From positions 1-64,000 of the forward strand of contig CAVZCQ010000003.1 of NCBI GenBank assembly GCA_963773835.1: a stretch of DNA of 64,000 bases, in the 5' to 3' direction. The notes below the pieces were generated by a model. That model was not told the DNA's origin. It did no database searches and saw only the letters and a program-made list of their open reading frames with translations. Positions 1 through 8,262 of the stretch are shown one piece after another. Both the position numbers and the translations under genes were made by a program. Position 1 is the first letter of the stretch. Each line of letters opens with the position of its first letter. This DNA comes from JOPF136 sp963773835 (lineage in GTDB: Bacteria > Acidobacteriota > Terriglobia > Acidiferrales > UBA7541).

Positions 1-117
1 AGATTGATCGGCGTTCTGGAGATAATTTCAGCGACGGAGCAATTGCTCCTTCATTGCCAGTCGAGGGAGCAAGGCGTAGAAACACAGGTGGAGCGCGGGT
101 CCGCGAACTTCAGTTGT

Positions 118-999
118 CTAATGAGGAGCCGGCCGCAATGGTTTGAAACTCTCCGAAGATTCGGCGTGATGTTGCGTGAGGTAGCGCGTAACTCGGGCGT
201 TGGTGAAAACCTTTTCGAGATAGCCGCACGCGAGAACCAAGTTGAGAACGCTGTCGCCATGAGATTCTTCGACGACCTTCAGATCGCGCTGCAAGGCGTC
301 CATCTCTTGTTCCATCTTCGTGACCTGTTCCGGCGTGAGACCCTGAACAACTTTGTGCTTGTCGGGGTCCAGCAACATGTCCAGGTGCGTGGCCGCGAGC
401 AGCGCCTTTACGTAGGGCTTAGAGAAGTTTCCCGACGCCACCAGCAGCTCGGCTACCTCGATCTGCCGCATCGGTTTCATCTTTTTCAAGAGGGAGAAGG
501 CCGCCGGCGCCATATGCTTGTTCTTGAGAACCTCTGCGGCTTCTTTGCAGATGCCGTTCAGAAGGTCACGCTTTTGTCGAATGCTTGCGACATCCACGTT
601 CAAGACTTTTGCGATGCGCTCCTCTGACACGCCGCTTCGAATGGCCTTCAGGATCATGACGTGTTCTTGAATCGTGGCCATGCGGTTCACACGCTTGTTA
701 TAGGTAAATGCCTCGTCGTCAGCCGACACTAGGCAACGGGCGTGTGTTTCGCCGATCTGCTTCAGGACCTCAAGCCGTATGTGTCCGTCCAGCAAGAGAT
801 ACGTGCTCGTTTCTGATGTGTCTTTCTGGGGAAACACAATCAGCGGTTCAATGATCCCGATTTCGCGTACAGAAGCCAATACCTGTTGGTATTTCTCACT
901 GCATTTTAGAGACGGCTTGACTTGCTTCAGAGGAAGAATGGCTGCTACCGGCAAGGTCAAACCTTGCAGATCGAATCCCAATGCGACGCGTTTACTCAT
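118..999 (-). CDS. ParB/RepB-like partition protein (second of two)
   Basis: This 293-residue protein has a ParB-type N-terminal half. It shows a 'LLLDGHIRLEVL' box at about residues 68-79, in place of the usual GxRR nucleotide box, then a helix-turn-helix region near 'SEERIAKVLNVDVASIRQKR'. The C-terminal half is helical and charged, like plasmid RepB C-terminal domains. ParB proteins bind centromere-like DNA and hydrolyse CTP. Its start overlaps the end of the other ParB-like gene by 8 bp, so the two are probably translated together downstream of the serine recombinase. No ParA ATPase is visible in the window. Recombinase-associated ParB-like proteins may act in element regulation rather than segregation; that is inference. 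The family call is fairly safe and the role is not known. Confidence 0.75.
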   Translation of the reverse strand: MSKRVALGFDLQGLTLPVAAILPLKQVKPSLKCSEKYQQVLASVREIGIIEPLIVFPQKDTSETSTYLLLDGHIRLEVLKQIGETHARCLVSADDEAFTYNKRVNRMATIQEHVMILKAIRSGVSEERIAKVLNVDVASIRQKRDLLNGICKEAAEVLKNKHMAPAAFSLLKKMKPMRQIEVAELLVASGNFSKPYVKALLAATHLDMLLDPDKHKVVQGLTPEQVTKMEQEMDALQRDLKVVEESHGDSVLNLVLACGYLEKVFTNARVTRYLTQHHAESSESFKPLRPAPH

Positions 1000-1891
1000 T
1001 TTCGGGCCTCTCGTAAGTCTGAATTCTTTCAGCCAAGTATGCGGGGAGTGTGCCCAGACCTTCAGCGCGCAGCAAGGTCAGGAAGTTTTCGTCAGCCAGT
1101 AGCTTCTTCAAGGCTGAGACAACAAACAACAAGCGAGTCTGTGTTATCTGGTGCCTCCTGACCAGTAGCTTCTGCCGGTCTGCCTCTTGCCGATAGGCGC
1201 GGACCAGGCCGTCGGCAGTAGCCAGACGGTCTGGGCGACGGTGCGCCCCCTGGTTGGTGCCCTTGCCGTTGGTCTTGCGCATCTCGATGATCCGGCGAAC
1301 CGCGAGCAACTTACGCCCACGGAGGGTCTTATCTTCATACGCCTGGCAAAGCGCCTTCTGGAGACCCTCCTCATCGGCGTCAGCGATCTGCATCGCCACA
1401 GAAAGTGGAATTCGGCCTTTTTCGACCGCATAGAGCAAACGCTCTTCGCCCTTCTTGAGCAAATGAACGACACCGGAGACGTAGCTCTTGGCGACATCGA
1501 TCTTCTTGGCGATGTCGGCGGTGCTGTAGCCACGCGATTTCAGGTTGCTTATTTCCCGGAGCAGTTCCAGCGGGCGCTGCTGACGCCGGGCAATATTCTC
1601 AACGAGACTCATTAGGAAGCATTCTTCCCTCGACGCTTCCCTAACGATCGCGGGTATTTCTGTCTGGCCGAGGGCGGCGAAGGCTTCCAGGCGGCCCTGG
1701 CCGCAGACCAAGTCGTAGAGCTTCCCCTCGGCCGGTTCTGGTCGAGCGGTGACAGTAATCGGCCTCTTCAAGCCGATATTGGAAATATTTGAGACGATAC
1801 TCTGGAAGACAATTCTGTTGCGGCTGCGTGGGTTCAGCACATTGATTTGCTCGATGGGAATCATCTGAACGCTTGGGGCTGCTTCATTCAT
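992..1891 (-). CDS. ParB/RepB/Spo0J-family protein (first of two)
   Basis: The 299-residue product begins with a ParB N-terminal domain: 'IPIEQINVLNPRSRN', then 'LVCGQGRLEAFAALG' (ParB box II-like) and 'LVENIARRQQRPLE' (box III-like). A helix-turn-helix follows at 'YSTADIAKKIDVAKSYVSG'. The C-terminal third is basic and helical. Its ATG overlaps the TGA of the serine recombinase in an ATGA arrangement, and its own stop overlaps the next ParB-like gene by 8 bp, giving a tight three-gene unit. Two different ParB-like proteins after a recombinase suggest one mobile module. Similarity to chromosomal ParB is limited to the N-terminal boxes, so a direct role in chromosome segregation is doubtful. 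Confidence 0.8.
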   Translation of the reverse strand: MNEAAPSVQMIPIEQINVLNPRSRNRIVFQSIVSNISNIGLKRPITVTARPEPAEGKLYDLVCGQGRLEAFAALGQTEIPAIVREASREECFLMSLVENIARRQQRPLELLREISNLKSRGYSTADIAKKIDVAKSYVSGVVHLLKKGEERLLYAVEKGRIPLSVAMQIADADEEGLQKALCQAYEDKTLRGRKLLAVRRIIEMRKTNGKGTNQGAHRRPDRLATADGLVRAYRQEADRQKLLVRRHQITQTRLLFVVSALKKLLADENFLTLLRAEGLGTLPAYLAERIQTYERPENE

Positions 1892-3459
1892 GCTGCCTCC
1901 GGGATCGGTGAGCGTCGGGCCATGCCGAAGAAGAACTCGAGGGTGTCAAACCGGTACGTGTCCAAACTGATCGGGTTATCTTCCGCCAGGAGAAGTTTTT
2001 CAAATGTCAGGTCAAGGCGGGGCAAGAGATAGTAGTCCAAGGCTTTCGCATTTTCGGCGTCCATCCGCATCGCGACCGTGATGTCCGGAGCTAAGCCAGT
2101 GTCAAAACGGATTAGCCAACGAAAGGCACCTGAAGGTGTTTGCCGGCAACGCGCGATGACGAGGGATGCGGTGAATTCATCGTTGACCGTCAAGAGATCG
2201 GTAGCAGGGTTGCATTCCACGCAGCCGCCGAGTTGCCGAATGCGTTCGATACAATTCGCAACCGCTCGCGGATACATGAGTCGCAACTGCCGGTTCGTCT
2301 CGATGAATTGGTAATCGCGGTCAGGCGTGTAGCCAATGAGTTGGTACGCGCGGATCAGGCTCCCAAAGCGGGTGCGATAAATTGAGCTAGAGGCGAGGCC
2401 TTCCTCTTCGTCTATGAGGAGACCAGAAAGCCGGCCTTCGCGCTCAAACAGACTGTGGAGATGGGCGAGCAATTCCTCGTTTGTGAATCTTCGGCTGCGC
2501 TCCGAAATGATGGTTTGCGCTCTCACAAAAAGGTCAGCCGGCACAATCGATTCGAAAGCGGCATTCTTGCGAATCCACATGTCAGGTGGGTTCTCAACGC
2601 GCTTCTTCTTTAGCTTAAATGAGATTCTGTTATAGACATTGTTCCCGATGTATTTCTCATTGGTCAGGACCTCATGTACAGTGCCTCGGGTCCAAGGCCG
2701 TCCCTGGTCGCTCTTGACGCCACGTTGATTCAACATGACCGCAAGCTTCGATTCGACCGTCCTGTCCTCGACAAATGTGCGGTATATCCAGCGAACGATC
2801 TCGATCTCCTCAGGTGGTCCTGGCACAAGAACGACACGGTCCGTTTGAATGCTCTTTTGCTCTCGCCGATTGAGCAGTCCCTTAGGTTGACCGTTGGCGT
2901 CACGCAGCATCCTGCGAAGCCCGAAGCCAGAGATACCGCCCTGTCGAAATCCCAGTTCGATAAGACGACACTGCCCAATGAATACCTTCGCGGAGAGTTC
3001 GCGGCTATATTCTCCGGCCATCGCCCGCTTCACGCCCTTCACGATGGTCGAGATGGGGCTGCCATCATTCTCGAACTGTTCAGCGCAGTAATGAACTTCG
3101 ATCCTCGCTCGCCGGCAGATGTACTCGTAGTAGGCGCTTTCGTCGGCGTCCTGGAAACGCCCCCAACGGCTTACGTCATAGACGAGAATGACGCTGAAAT
3201 CTGCCTGCTGGCTCTCCACATCGTGGATTAACTGTTGAAGAGCATCGCGCCCGTCAATCCGGAGGCCACTCTTCCCGGCGTCTGTGTAAGTCCGCACGAT
3301 CACCATTCCTCGGCTCTCCGCATACTGGCGAAGCACATCCTGCTGGTTTCCCGTCGAATATTGTTGGTGTTCGGTTGACATACGGACATACTCGGCAGCG
3401 CGAATTTTCTCAGGGCCAGATGAAGATGATGGCGCGGCTGATCCTCTTATTCCTTCCAT
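1888..3459 (-). CDS. large serine recombinase
   Basis: This 523-residue protein is a site-specific serine recombinase. The catalytic domain carries 'EYVRMSTEHQQYSTGNQ', with the nucleophilic serine at about residue 28, followed by 'YTDAGKSG', 'VYDVSRWGR' and 'KRAMAGEYSRELS'. A recombinase domain ('GFGLRRML', 'YRTFVEDRTVESKLAVMLNQRGV', 'WTRGTVHEVLTNEKYIGNNVYNR') follows. The rest is a long C-terminal DNA-binding part. Such enzymes cut and rejoin DNA at element ends through a serine-DNA linkage. It heads a unit with two ParB-like genes. The annotated ATG has only a weak ribosome-binding site, and a 9-bp inverted repeat lies just upstream. The recombinase call is firm; the element it moves is not delimited because the left end lies outside the window. 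Confidence 0.92.
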   Translation of the reverse strand: MEGIRGSAAPSSSSGPEKIRAAEYVRMSTEHQQYSTGNQQDVLRQYAESRGMVIVRTYTDAGKSGLRIDGRDALQQLIHDVESQQADFSVILVYDVSRWGRFQDADESAYYEYICRRARIEVHYCAEQFENDGSPISTIVKGVKRAMAGEYSRELSAKVFIGQCRLIELGFRQGGISGFGLRRMLRDANGQPKGLLNRREQKSIQTDRVVLVPGPPEEIEIVRWIYRTFVEDRTVESKLAVMLNQRGVKSDQGRPWTRGTVHEVLTNEKYIGNNVYNRISFKLKKKRVENPPDMWIRKNAAFESIVPADLFVRAQTIISERSRRFTNEELLAHLHSLFEREGRLSGLLIDEEEGLASSSIYRTRFGSLIRAYQLIGYTPDRDYQFIETNRQLRLMYPRAVANCIERIRQLGGCVECNPATDLLTVNDEFTASLVIARCRQTPSGAFRWLIRFDTGLAPDITVAMRMDAENAKALDYYLLPRLDLTFEKLLLAEDNPISLDTYRFDTLEFFFGMARRSPIPEAA

Positions 3460-3472
3460 CGCGGCTACTCGT

Positions 3473-3526
3473 CTGAAAGTGATGACTTGTTCGGGGTGCG
3501 GGGCACCATGTCTTGCACACTTTCAG
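3473..3526. promoter_or_regulatory. inverted repeat upstream of the recombinase
   Basis: CTGAAAGTG at 3473-3481 is repeated in inverted form (CACTTTCAG) at 3518-3526, with a small hairpin (GGTGC, 3-nt loop, GCACC, 3495-3507) between the arms. It starts 14 bases upstream of the recombinase ATG. It could be an operator, a leader hairpin or a recombination half-site pair; nothing in the sequence decides between these. The rest of 3527-3740 shows no feature. Confidence 0.4.
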
Positions 3527-3740
3527 GCGTTTCGTTGCTCTGGTTATCAGCAGAGCTCCGAACTGACAGAGACGGCCCCGCATCCCGGGACTCCGCTCAA
3601 ACAAGGGTGTCTCTTGTATGATGAATTGGAAGGGACTTTCAAAGAGATGTTCTTTTCAAACTCCCCGTCACGAAGAAGCCTTTCCTCAACAATCAGTTAC
3701 GGGGAGACTAAGTTGTTCCTTTCACCGGGCCTGCGGCGGG

Positions 3741-4355
3741 TCAGCTTCCCGCAAGACTTGCCAAGCGAGAAAAGATCGCACGTTCAGATCGATGCAGGAT
3801 GGCCGCAATCAGGCGCAAGTCCTTACATCCTGCGAGACTAAATAGCATCCGGTCATCGTCTCCCGACCAGCGGCTCGAAGCGCGCTCTTGGCCCTTTCTG
3901 GCTTCTCGGAACGAACGTCCGTGTCGCGGCCCGGGCCAGCAAACGAGAGAAAACTGGCAGCAGGAATGTGTGTTCCAAGGTCCAGGAGGGCCGTCGAATT
4001 GCCAGACCAGGAGGTCCTTTGTCCTGAAACATCGGACCTGCGGAACTGCGATGCTCTTTACAAGGACTGCCAGCCGACGCAGTTGATCCGAGAGGCGCAC
4101 TCTTCCAGTATCGCGGCAGGCTTCAAAGCGTTGACGCTCGCGATAGCGTTTCAAGTAGTTCGGGTTTTTGTCCCACCATTTTTTCTGACTGTATCGACAT
4201 TGCTCGCGATACCCGGAGTCGGTTGCGAGCTTCCTGCGATGGTAGTCAGCGCGCCTCCGTCGTTGGCACTTGACGGCACTGCACGCACGTTGTTTCGGGT
4301 GGTAGAAGTTAGGGCAGAATTTCTGCTTGCAGTAGACGCAGGTCTTCTCTCGCAT
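3741..4355 (-). CDS. zinc-ribbon protein with C-terminal SANT-like helix region
   Basis: The 204-residue protein opens with a probable zinc-binding cluster: 'CVYCKQKFCPNFYHPKQRACSAVKCQRRRR' gives C-x2-C, then two further cysteines spaced by four. A basic stretch rich in Arg, Lys and Tyr follows. The last 45 residues contain 'RWSGDDDRMLFSLAG' and 'LRLIAAILHRSERAIFSRLASL', which has the spacing of a SANT/Myb-like helix-turn-helix. The middle part has little recognisable pattern. A DNA-binding role is likely from these two ends. It lies upstream of the recombinase-ParB unit on the same strand and may be an accessory gene of that element. I recognise no named family. Confidence 0.6.
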   Translation of the reverse strand: MREKTCVYCKQKFCPNFYHPKQRACSAVKCQRRRRADYHRRKLATDSGYREQCRYSQKKWWDKNPNYLKRYRERQRFEACRDTGRVRLSDQLRRLAVLVKSIAVPQVRCFRTKDLLVWQFDGPPGPWNTHSCCQFSLVCWPGPRHGRSFREARKGQERASSRWSGDDDRMLFSLAGCKDLRLIAAILHRSERAIFSRLASLAGS

Positions 4356-4418
4356 GGCGTATGCTGAGGCGCACAGGCTAGAAGGCGTGACAATAGTGAG
4401 AGTTGGATTGGCAGCCGT

Positions 4419-5150
4419 CTATGTCTTTTTGGGCTCCCCGGACGGCGTCCTAGGTTCCTCAGTGCGCCGGGTAGCGGGGCCACGTGTGATTTCCAGCTGA
4501 TCGTCAAGGAATACCCGAATCTGTTTCGCGAGGTCGATTGGGGCAGGCACTTTATAATCCTCGTTGCCTGGGCTCATTAACAAACCATCGACGAATACTG
4601 AGTGCGGGTCCGCATCCTCGGGCTCTATCAATGCGAAAAAGAGAATGGCTTCGTCCTTCCGGCAGACGTAGGGCTGCCGTTCCTGCCGATCTAAGAGCAA
4701 ACAATGGGCAGGTTCCAGGCGCTCGCCCTGTCGGGCAGTGCTCCCTCCCAACCGCTTTTGTGGGGCTGATCGTCCTCCCGCAGCGACCACACCATAAAGC
4801 GTGGGGTACCGACCTTCAGGCAGATGAGGGGCAATGATGGGATGGCGCAGGAACTGAAGCCACAAGTCTTGATCCGAGGGGATGTCGTCCCCGCCGTCGC
4901 AGAAGCCAAAACTTCGGGTCCTCGGAGAGAAACCAAACCCCACAAAACGTAGCGTTCCCCGGTAGCCCAAGGCTTCCTCCAATCTAGGGGGCACTGGAAA
5001 CCCAAGCCGTTGGCCGCCGACTATCGTGGGAGACAAACCACTAGGATCAGGAATCTGGCGGCCCGTCTTTCGGGCAGCGATCTTCATGCCGGCGACAAAG
5101 CGCCTGTGCGCCTTGGATGTGGCCAACCGCGGAGAATGAAGAGCTTTCAT
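4419..5150 (-). CDS. hypothetical protein
   Basis: This 243-residue product matches no family I recognise. It has no signal peptide, membrane segment or obvious catalytic motif. The N-terminus is basic, the centre is rich in Gly, Arg and Pro, and the C-terminal half has regular beta-like stretches ('AILFFALIEPEDADPHSVFVDGLLMSPG', split here as one block of pattern rather than a motif). The last 30 residues are charged and probably disordered. A GGGGA ribosome-binding site sits about 8 bases before the ATG. It is co-oriented with the zinc-ribbon gene downstream and may belong to the same element. The open frame is long enough in a mid-GC region to be credible. Confidence 0.45.
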   Translation of the reverse strand: MKALHSPRLATSKAHRRFVAGMKIAARKTGRQIPDPSGLSPTIVGGQRLGFPVPPRLEEALGYRGTLRFVGFGFSPRTRSFGFCDGGDDIPSDQDLWLQFLRHPIIAPHLPEGRYPTLYGVVAAGGRSAPQKRLGGSTARQGERLEPAHCLLLDRQERQPYVCRKDEAILFFALIEPEDADPHSVFVDGLLMSPGNEDYKVPAPIDLAKQIRVFLDDQLEITRGPATRRTEEPRTPSGEPKKT

Positions 5151-5271
5151 ATAGGATTCCCCTCGGTACTCGATATTGGCGCGACTGTGATCGTGCGTGG
5201 AGACTTCTTTTGCTGCAAATTGGACACCAATCGTGCGCCTATCTGTTCAGAGTGCCGGTTTTGTCAAAACG

Positions 5272-5937
5272 TCAATCGACGGCTGCCCCCGGCACTATGT
5301 CGGCAAAGAGGTGTCGTAGGCCTTCCGGTTCACCGGCCCTCAAGTATGCTTTGTATGCGTCATCGATAACCGAGTGTGCTTCTTCCTCCCTTCCTGCAGC
5401 CCCAAGAGCGAATGAGTAGAACAACCAGAGACTCGGGTCAGACCTGTCCGCTTCTAGCGCTTTCAAACAACACCTGACCTCTTCTTCGTACAAACCCATC
5501 TGATGGTACGTCAATGCCTGGCCGATCCATGCTCTGATGTTCTTGCCAGTATTCTCGGGTTCCAATTGCAGCGAGCGTTCAAAAGTCTCTAGGGCGCGCT
5601 GCAAAAGTCGCTGGTTCTCATGCTCAGCATCATGAACTTGGTAGAGGGCCATTCGGCGCAGAGCAAGCCCCAAGTTGAGCCATGCTCCAGCGTTTCCGGG
5701 ACTCCTCTGATGGTGGAGCAAAGTCAGCGCAAGGAGCTCTGGCGGAGAAACAGCGAGTGCCGGAATGATCGCGTGATCTTCATTCATCGCGCCTAAGAAT
5801 TTGCTCGCGAACTCCGTCAGCTTGGGTGCAGGATTCCCTTGCACCGCTCTTGCGGCATACCACTCAAGGATCTCCCGGATTTCGGGAGGGACATTGGCAA
5901 GGAATTTGCTCTCGCCGTCGCTGGGTGCGTTAGTCAT
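5272..5937 (-). CDS. TPR protein coupled to the radical SAM gene
   Basis: The 221-residue product has tetratricopeptide-type helices: 'GAWLNLGLALRRMALYQV', 'ALETFERSLQLEPENTG', 'AWIGQALTYHQMGLYEEEVRCCLKAL' and 'LWLFYSFALGAAGREEEAHSVIDDAYKAYL'. I chose the internal ATG at 5937 rather than upstream in-frame codons, because it overlaps the stop of the radical SAM gene as ATGACTAA, a typical coupling arrangement. The N-terminal 60 residues ('VPPEIREILEWYAARAV') are helical and not TPR-like. TPR proteins serve as protein-docking scaffolds, so this may present a partner or substrate to the radical SAM enzyme. That role is inference from position. Confidence 0.7.
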   Translation of the reverse strand: MTNAPSDGESKFLANVPPEIREILEWYAARAVQGNPAPKLTEFASKFLGAMNEDHAIIPALAVSPPELLALTLLHHQRSPGNAGAWLNLGLALRRMALYQVHDAEHENQRLLQRALETFERSLQLEPENTGKNIRAWIGQALTYHQMGLYEEEVRCCLKALEADRSDPSLWLFYSFALGAAGREEEAHSVIDDAYKAYLRAGEPEGLRHLFADIVPGAAVD

Positions 5938-7810
5938 TAGGCCCCGAAACAGCAGTTGGTGCCGGTAGAGCTCCTGATTCAATCTGAACCAACTGGGCTC
6001 CCGCGCTAGGCATCGGTTGCCCAACTTCCACTCTCTTGCCCTTGGCGTAGATCTCGTGACGGCCATGGCTTTTCTGTTCCATTCCGCGAGAGTCGCGGTT
6101 CGGATTTACATGCTCGATGACTTTTCGCCAGCCACCGCCATAGTAGGCGCAAAAACTGATTTCACCCTGTTGCGATGCGACCACCGTGGTCGAATTCTTG
6201 AGTGTCGAACAGTCGTAATTGAAAGCGTCCTGGAACCACATGCCGTTAATAGTCATGAGTCTCCAGCGTCCATTGTTGGAATACGCGTCCGCAGACCAAT
6301 GGCCGCTGCTGCCGGCAACCCGGTAGATACACTCGTCAAGCAGGCCTCGGAGCTGGCCGGCCTCAAGCCCCGAGGGAGCGTTCGTGCAATCGAAATTGCG
6401 GAGAACGGATAACCAGATAAAGGCCTTTGTGAGCGCCGGTCCTCTCGCGGAGTCCGTTATATCCATGACATCGCGCAAAAACCGCTCCAAGTTGAAAAAC
6501 GCTGTCAGCGGCACAGCTTGCTTCGTGGCCGTGTCTAGGACCAACACACTGAAAACCCCGCGATCAGGGTGTGTATCACTGAAGAGGCTTCCGAGCTTCG
6601 CGTCCGGGTTTAGAACGTCGCACAAATGCGCGAATATCCCATAGGCCGAGACCGGGAACCAGTCACGCATTGGCTGCCAGTCGATAACAGTCTGCTCCTG
6701 CAGGTCGTAGGCGAGTTGCGAGAGCGGATAGCGTCGAGCGTATCGCTCATCGGCGGATACGCCCTCGTCCCTTCCGGCAAACATGAGGGGCTGGAAAACT
6801 ACCCCGTGGATTTTGTCCATGTTCTGGATCGCGAAACGAACAAGGTCGCCAAGCCCATCGTTGTTGAGACCGTTGACCACCGTTACTTGCAGAGTAGCCC
6901 GCATTCCTGCTGCTGCGATGTTCTCCAGCGCCCGGAGCTTCACTTCCATGTAATTTCCGATCCCGCGATGCTTGTTCTTGTCCTCGGAGACGCCATCACA
7001 TTGCAGGTACACGCCGTGCAATCCGGCGGCCCTCGCCTCGAAAGCAAAGTCAGCGTTCTCTGCAAATCGTATGCCATTCGTCGCAACATGGAGTCTTTGG
7101 AAGCCCATGCTTTTCGCGTGCCGGACAGCCTCCAGGAAAACTGGTGAGATTGTGGGCTCTCCGCCGGAGAAAAGAACGTTGATTTCCCGCTGGGGCTTGA
7201 AGGAAACAGCATTCGCGAACAGGGTCTGGATGTCGGCCATATCCAATTCGTGGACGTAGCCGACAGCGTTGGCGTCCATAAAGCATGGCGAACAGACCAT
7301 GTTGCAGCGGTTGGTGAGATCTACGATCAGAAAGCTTCCCCGGCCTGCCCCAATGCTGTTGGAACCGTGATTGTGCACGTCGTGGTCGTCAGTGCACTCG
7401 AAATCTGCACCGAAAGCAAGACGTTCCATTCTCCGAAAGAAGTCTGGATGATTGGATAGCACGTCTTCAAACGGACCATGCTTGTCGCAAGCCTTGCGCA
7501 TGAGGATGCGCCCGCACTCCTCCACTATGTCTGCGCCAATCGTGCCGGGATGCTCCCTGAAATAGTCGATGTCACGTTCACCACGGAGGACACCCGCGAC
7601 AGCTTCACGATTGCAATCGGGGCACAAGGACAGCGTTCTCCGGGGAACCCCAGCGGGCATTGGCCCACGTTCCCGCCGCTTCAGGAGTCGGCCCGGAGCC
7701 CACGTTGGGGCGGGCAAGGTGCCTTCGGGGATTGCACGGTTGACGGCTTGCGTTGCAATCCAAGCTGCGTTCGATGCGGAGCGGTAGAGATGTGCCTTTC
7801 GCGCGGACAT
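5930..7810 (-). CDS. radical SAM protein, MJ0619/tetraether-synthase-like
   Basis: This 626-residue enzyme has a radical SAM cluster motif C169-x3-C173-x2-C176 ('RCNMVCSPC'), followed by 'FSGGEP' (SAM contact) and 'DGVSEDKNKHRG'. The N-terminal domain has 'LCPDC' at 62-66 and 'RKACDKHGPFEDVL' at about 105-117. This CPxC plus KxCxxHGxF pattern, and 'MDANAVGYVHEL' after the cluster, resemble the MJ0619-like family that includes archaeal tetraether lipid synthase and bacterial relatives. The reaction here cannot be read from sequence; radical C-C coupling or methylation of lipid chains are options. It has an AGGAGG site 8 bases before ATG, and is coupled to a TPR gene downstream. It lies in an accessory region. 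Radical SAM membership is certain; the subfamily is moderately supported. Confidence 0.85.
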   Translation of the reverse strand: MSARKAHLYRSASNAAWIATQAVNRAIPEGTLPAPTWAPGRLLKRRERGPMPAGVPRRTLSLCPDCNREAVAGVLRGERDIDYFREHPGTIGADIVEECGRILMRKACDKHGPFEDVLSNHPDFFRRMERLAFGADFECTDDHDVHNHGSNSIGAGRGSFLIVDLTNRCNMVCSPCFMDANAVGYVHELDMADIQTLFANAVSFKPQREINVLFSGGEPTISPVFLEAVRHAKSMGFQRLHVATNGIRFAENADFAFEARAAGLHGVYLQCDGVSEDKNKHRGIGNYMEVKLRALENIAAAGMRATLQVTVVNGLNNDGLGDLVRFAIQNMDKIHGVVFQPLMFAGRDEGVSADERYARRYPLSQLAYDLQEQTVIDWQPMRDWFPVSAYGIFAHLCDVLNPDAKLGSLFSDTHPDRGVFSVLVLDTATKQAVPLTAFFNLERFLRDVMDITDSARGPALTKAFIWLSVLRNFDCTNAPSGLEAGQLRGLLDECIYRVAGSSGHWSADAYSNNGRWRLMTINGMWFQDAFNYDCSTLKNSTTVVASQQGEISFCAYYGGGWRKVIEHVNPNRDSRGMEQKSHGRHEIYAKGKRVEVGQPMPSAGAQLVQIESGALPAPTAVSGPND

Positions 7811-7868
7811 GGATTAGCCTCCTGTGAGAGATTCATTCGCAATGGCGGGACGAAAATACGGGGGCAAG

Positions 7869-7898
7869 GTAATACTCCCTTTCGGGCCGGGGTATTAT
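7869..7898. promoter_or_regulatory. imperfect inverted repeat with TATAAT-like box
   Basis: GTAATACTCCC at 7869-7879 faces GGGGTATTAT at 7889-7898, so the two arms pair around a GC-rich loop. On the minus strand the sequence at about 7901-7893 reads GATATAATACC, a plausible -10 box for the radical SAM gene that starts at 7810. No convincing -35 box is visible. It could be an operator or a leader hairpin. Confidence 0.3.
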
Positions 7899-7960
7899 AT
7901 CCCATTTGTCGGCTGCGCTGGCCGCTGTCGTAGTGGGCCACATGTCCTGTTGCCGAGGGG

Positions 7961-8071
7961 AAGCATGCGGCGCTACGCCGTGCGAAGCTCGATAAGCGCG
8001 AACGGGTGAAGAGGCGTTACGGGCGTGACCTGCCGTATTATTGGGGCGCGCTTGTTCTTTTCGGCCGTTAG
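7961..8071 (+). pseudogene. 3' remnant of a CHAT-domain protease gene
   Basis: In this frame the sequence encodes 'HAALRRAKLDKRERVKRRYG' and then 'LPYYWGALVLFGR' before a TAG. This is the typical C-terminal end of CHAT (caspase-HetF-associated) proteins, where a 'xALRxAK' helix is followed by a 'PYYWAxFVLxG' strand. Upstream the frame is closed by a TAG a few codons earlier, and no His-Cys catalytic part is present, so only the tail survives. CHAT proteases are often encoded with TPR proteins, and a TPR-like remnant follows here. The assignment rests on a short match, but the pattern is characteristic. Confidence 0.5.
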
Positions 8072-8085
8072 AGGCGCCCGGGCCG

Positions 8086-8256
8086 CAGTTCCTTCTAAAG
8101 ATTTGGCAGATCCTCGGACGATTCTTTGGAGCGCTCTTTGGACGGGCCCCCGTCTCGGCCCCAAACGATCCGGAGTCTTGGCCGGCGCTGGGAGAGTCGG
8201 AAACAGACCTGGGAGAGTGCCCGGCTGCGATTTCACACTTAAAGAAGGCGCTTAAA
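8086..8256 (+). pseudogene. TPR-like gene remnant
   Basis: This open stretch encodes 'LLKIWQILGRFFGALFG' and then 'ESWPALGESETDLGECPAAI' followed by 'SHLKKALKG'. The second part fits the start of a TPR repeat (LGxSxxDLGxxxxAIxHxxKAL). It directly follows the CHAT tail and then runs into sequence antisense to the AbiEi-like gene, so it appears truncated. Taken with the CHAT remnant, it suggests a former CHAT-TPR locus cut by insertion of the neighbouring module. Confidence 0.35.
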
Positions 8257-8262
8257 GGGCTG

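Noticed and set aside
3741..4355. Frameshift in the zinc-ribbon gene.
   Set aside because: The poorly patterned middle suggested it, but the C-terminal helix-turn-helix-like part is in the same frame as the N-terminal cysteines.
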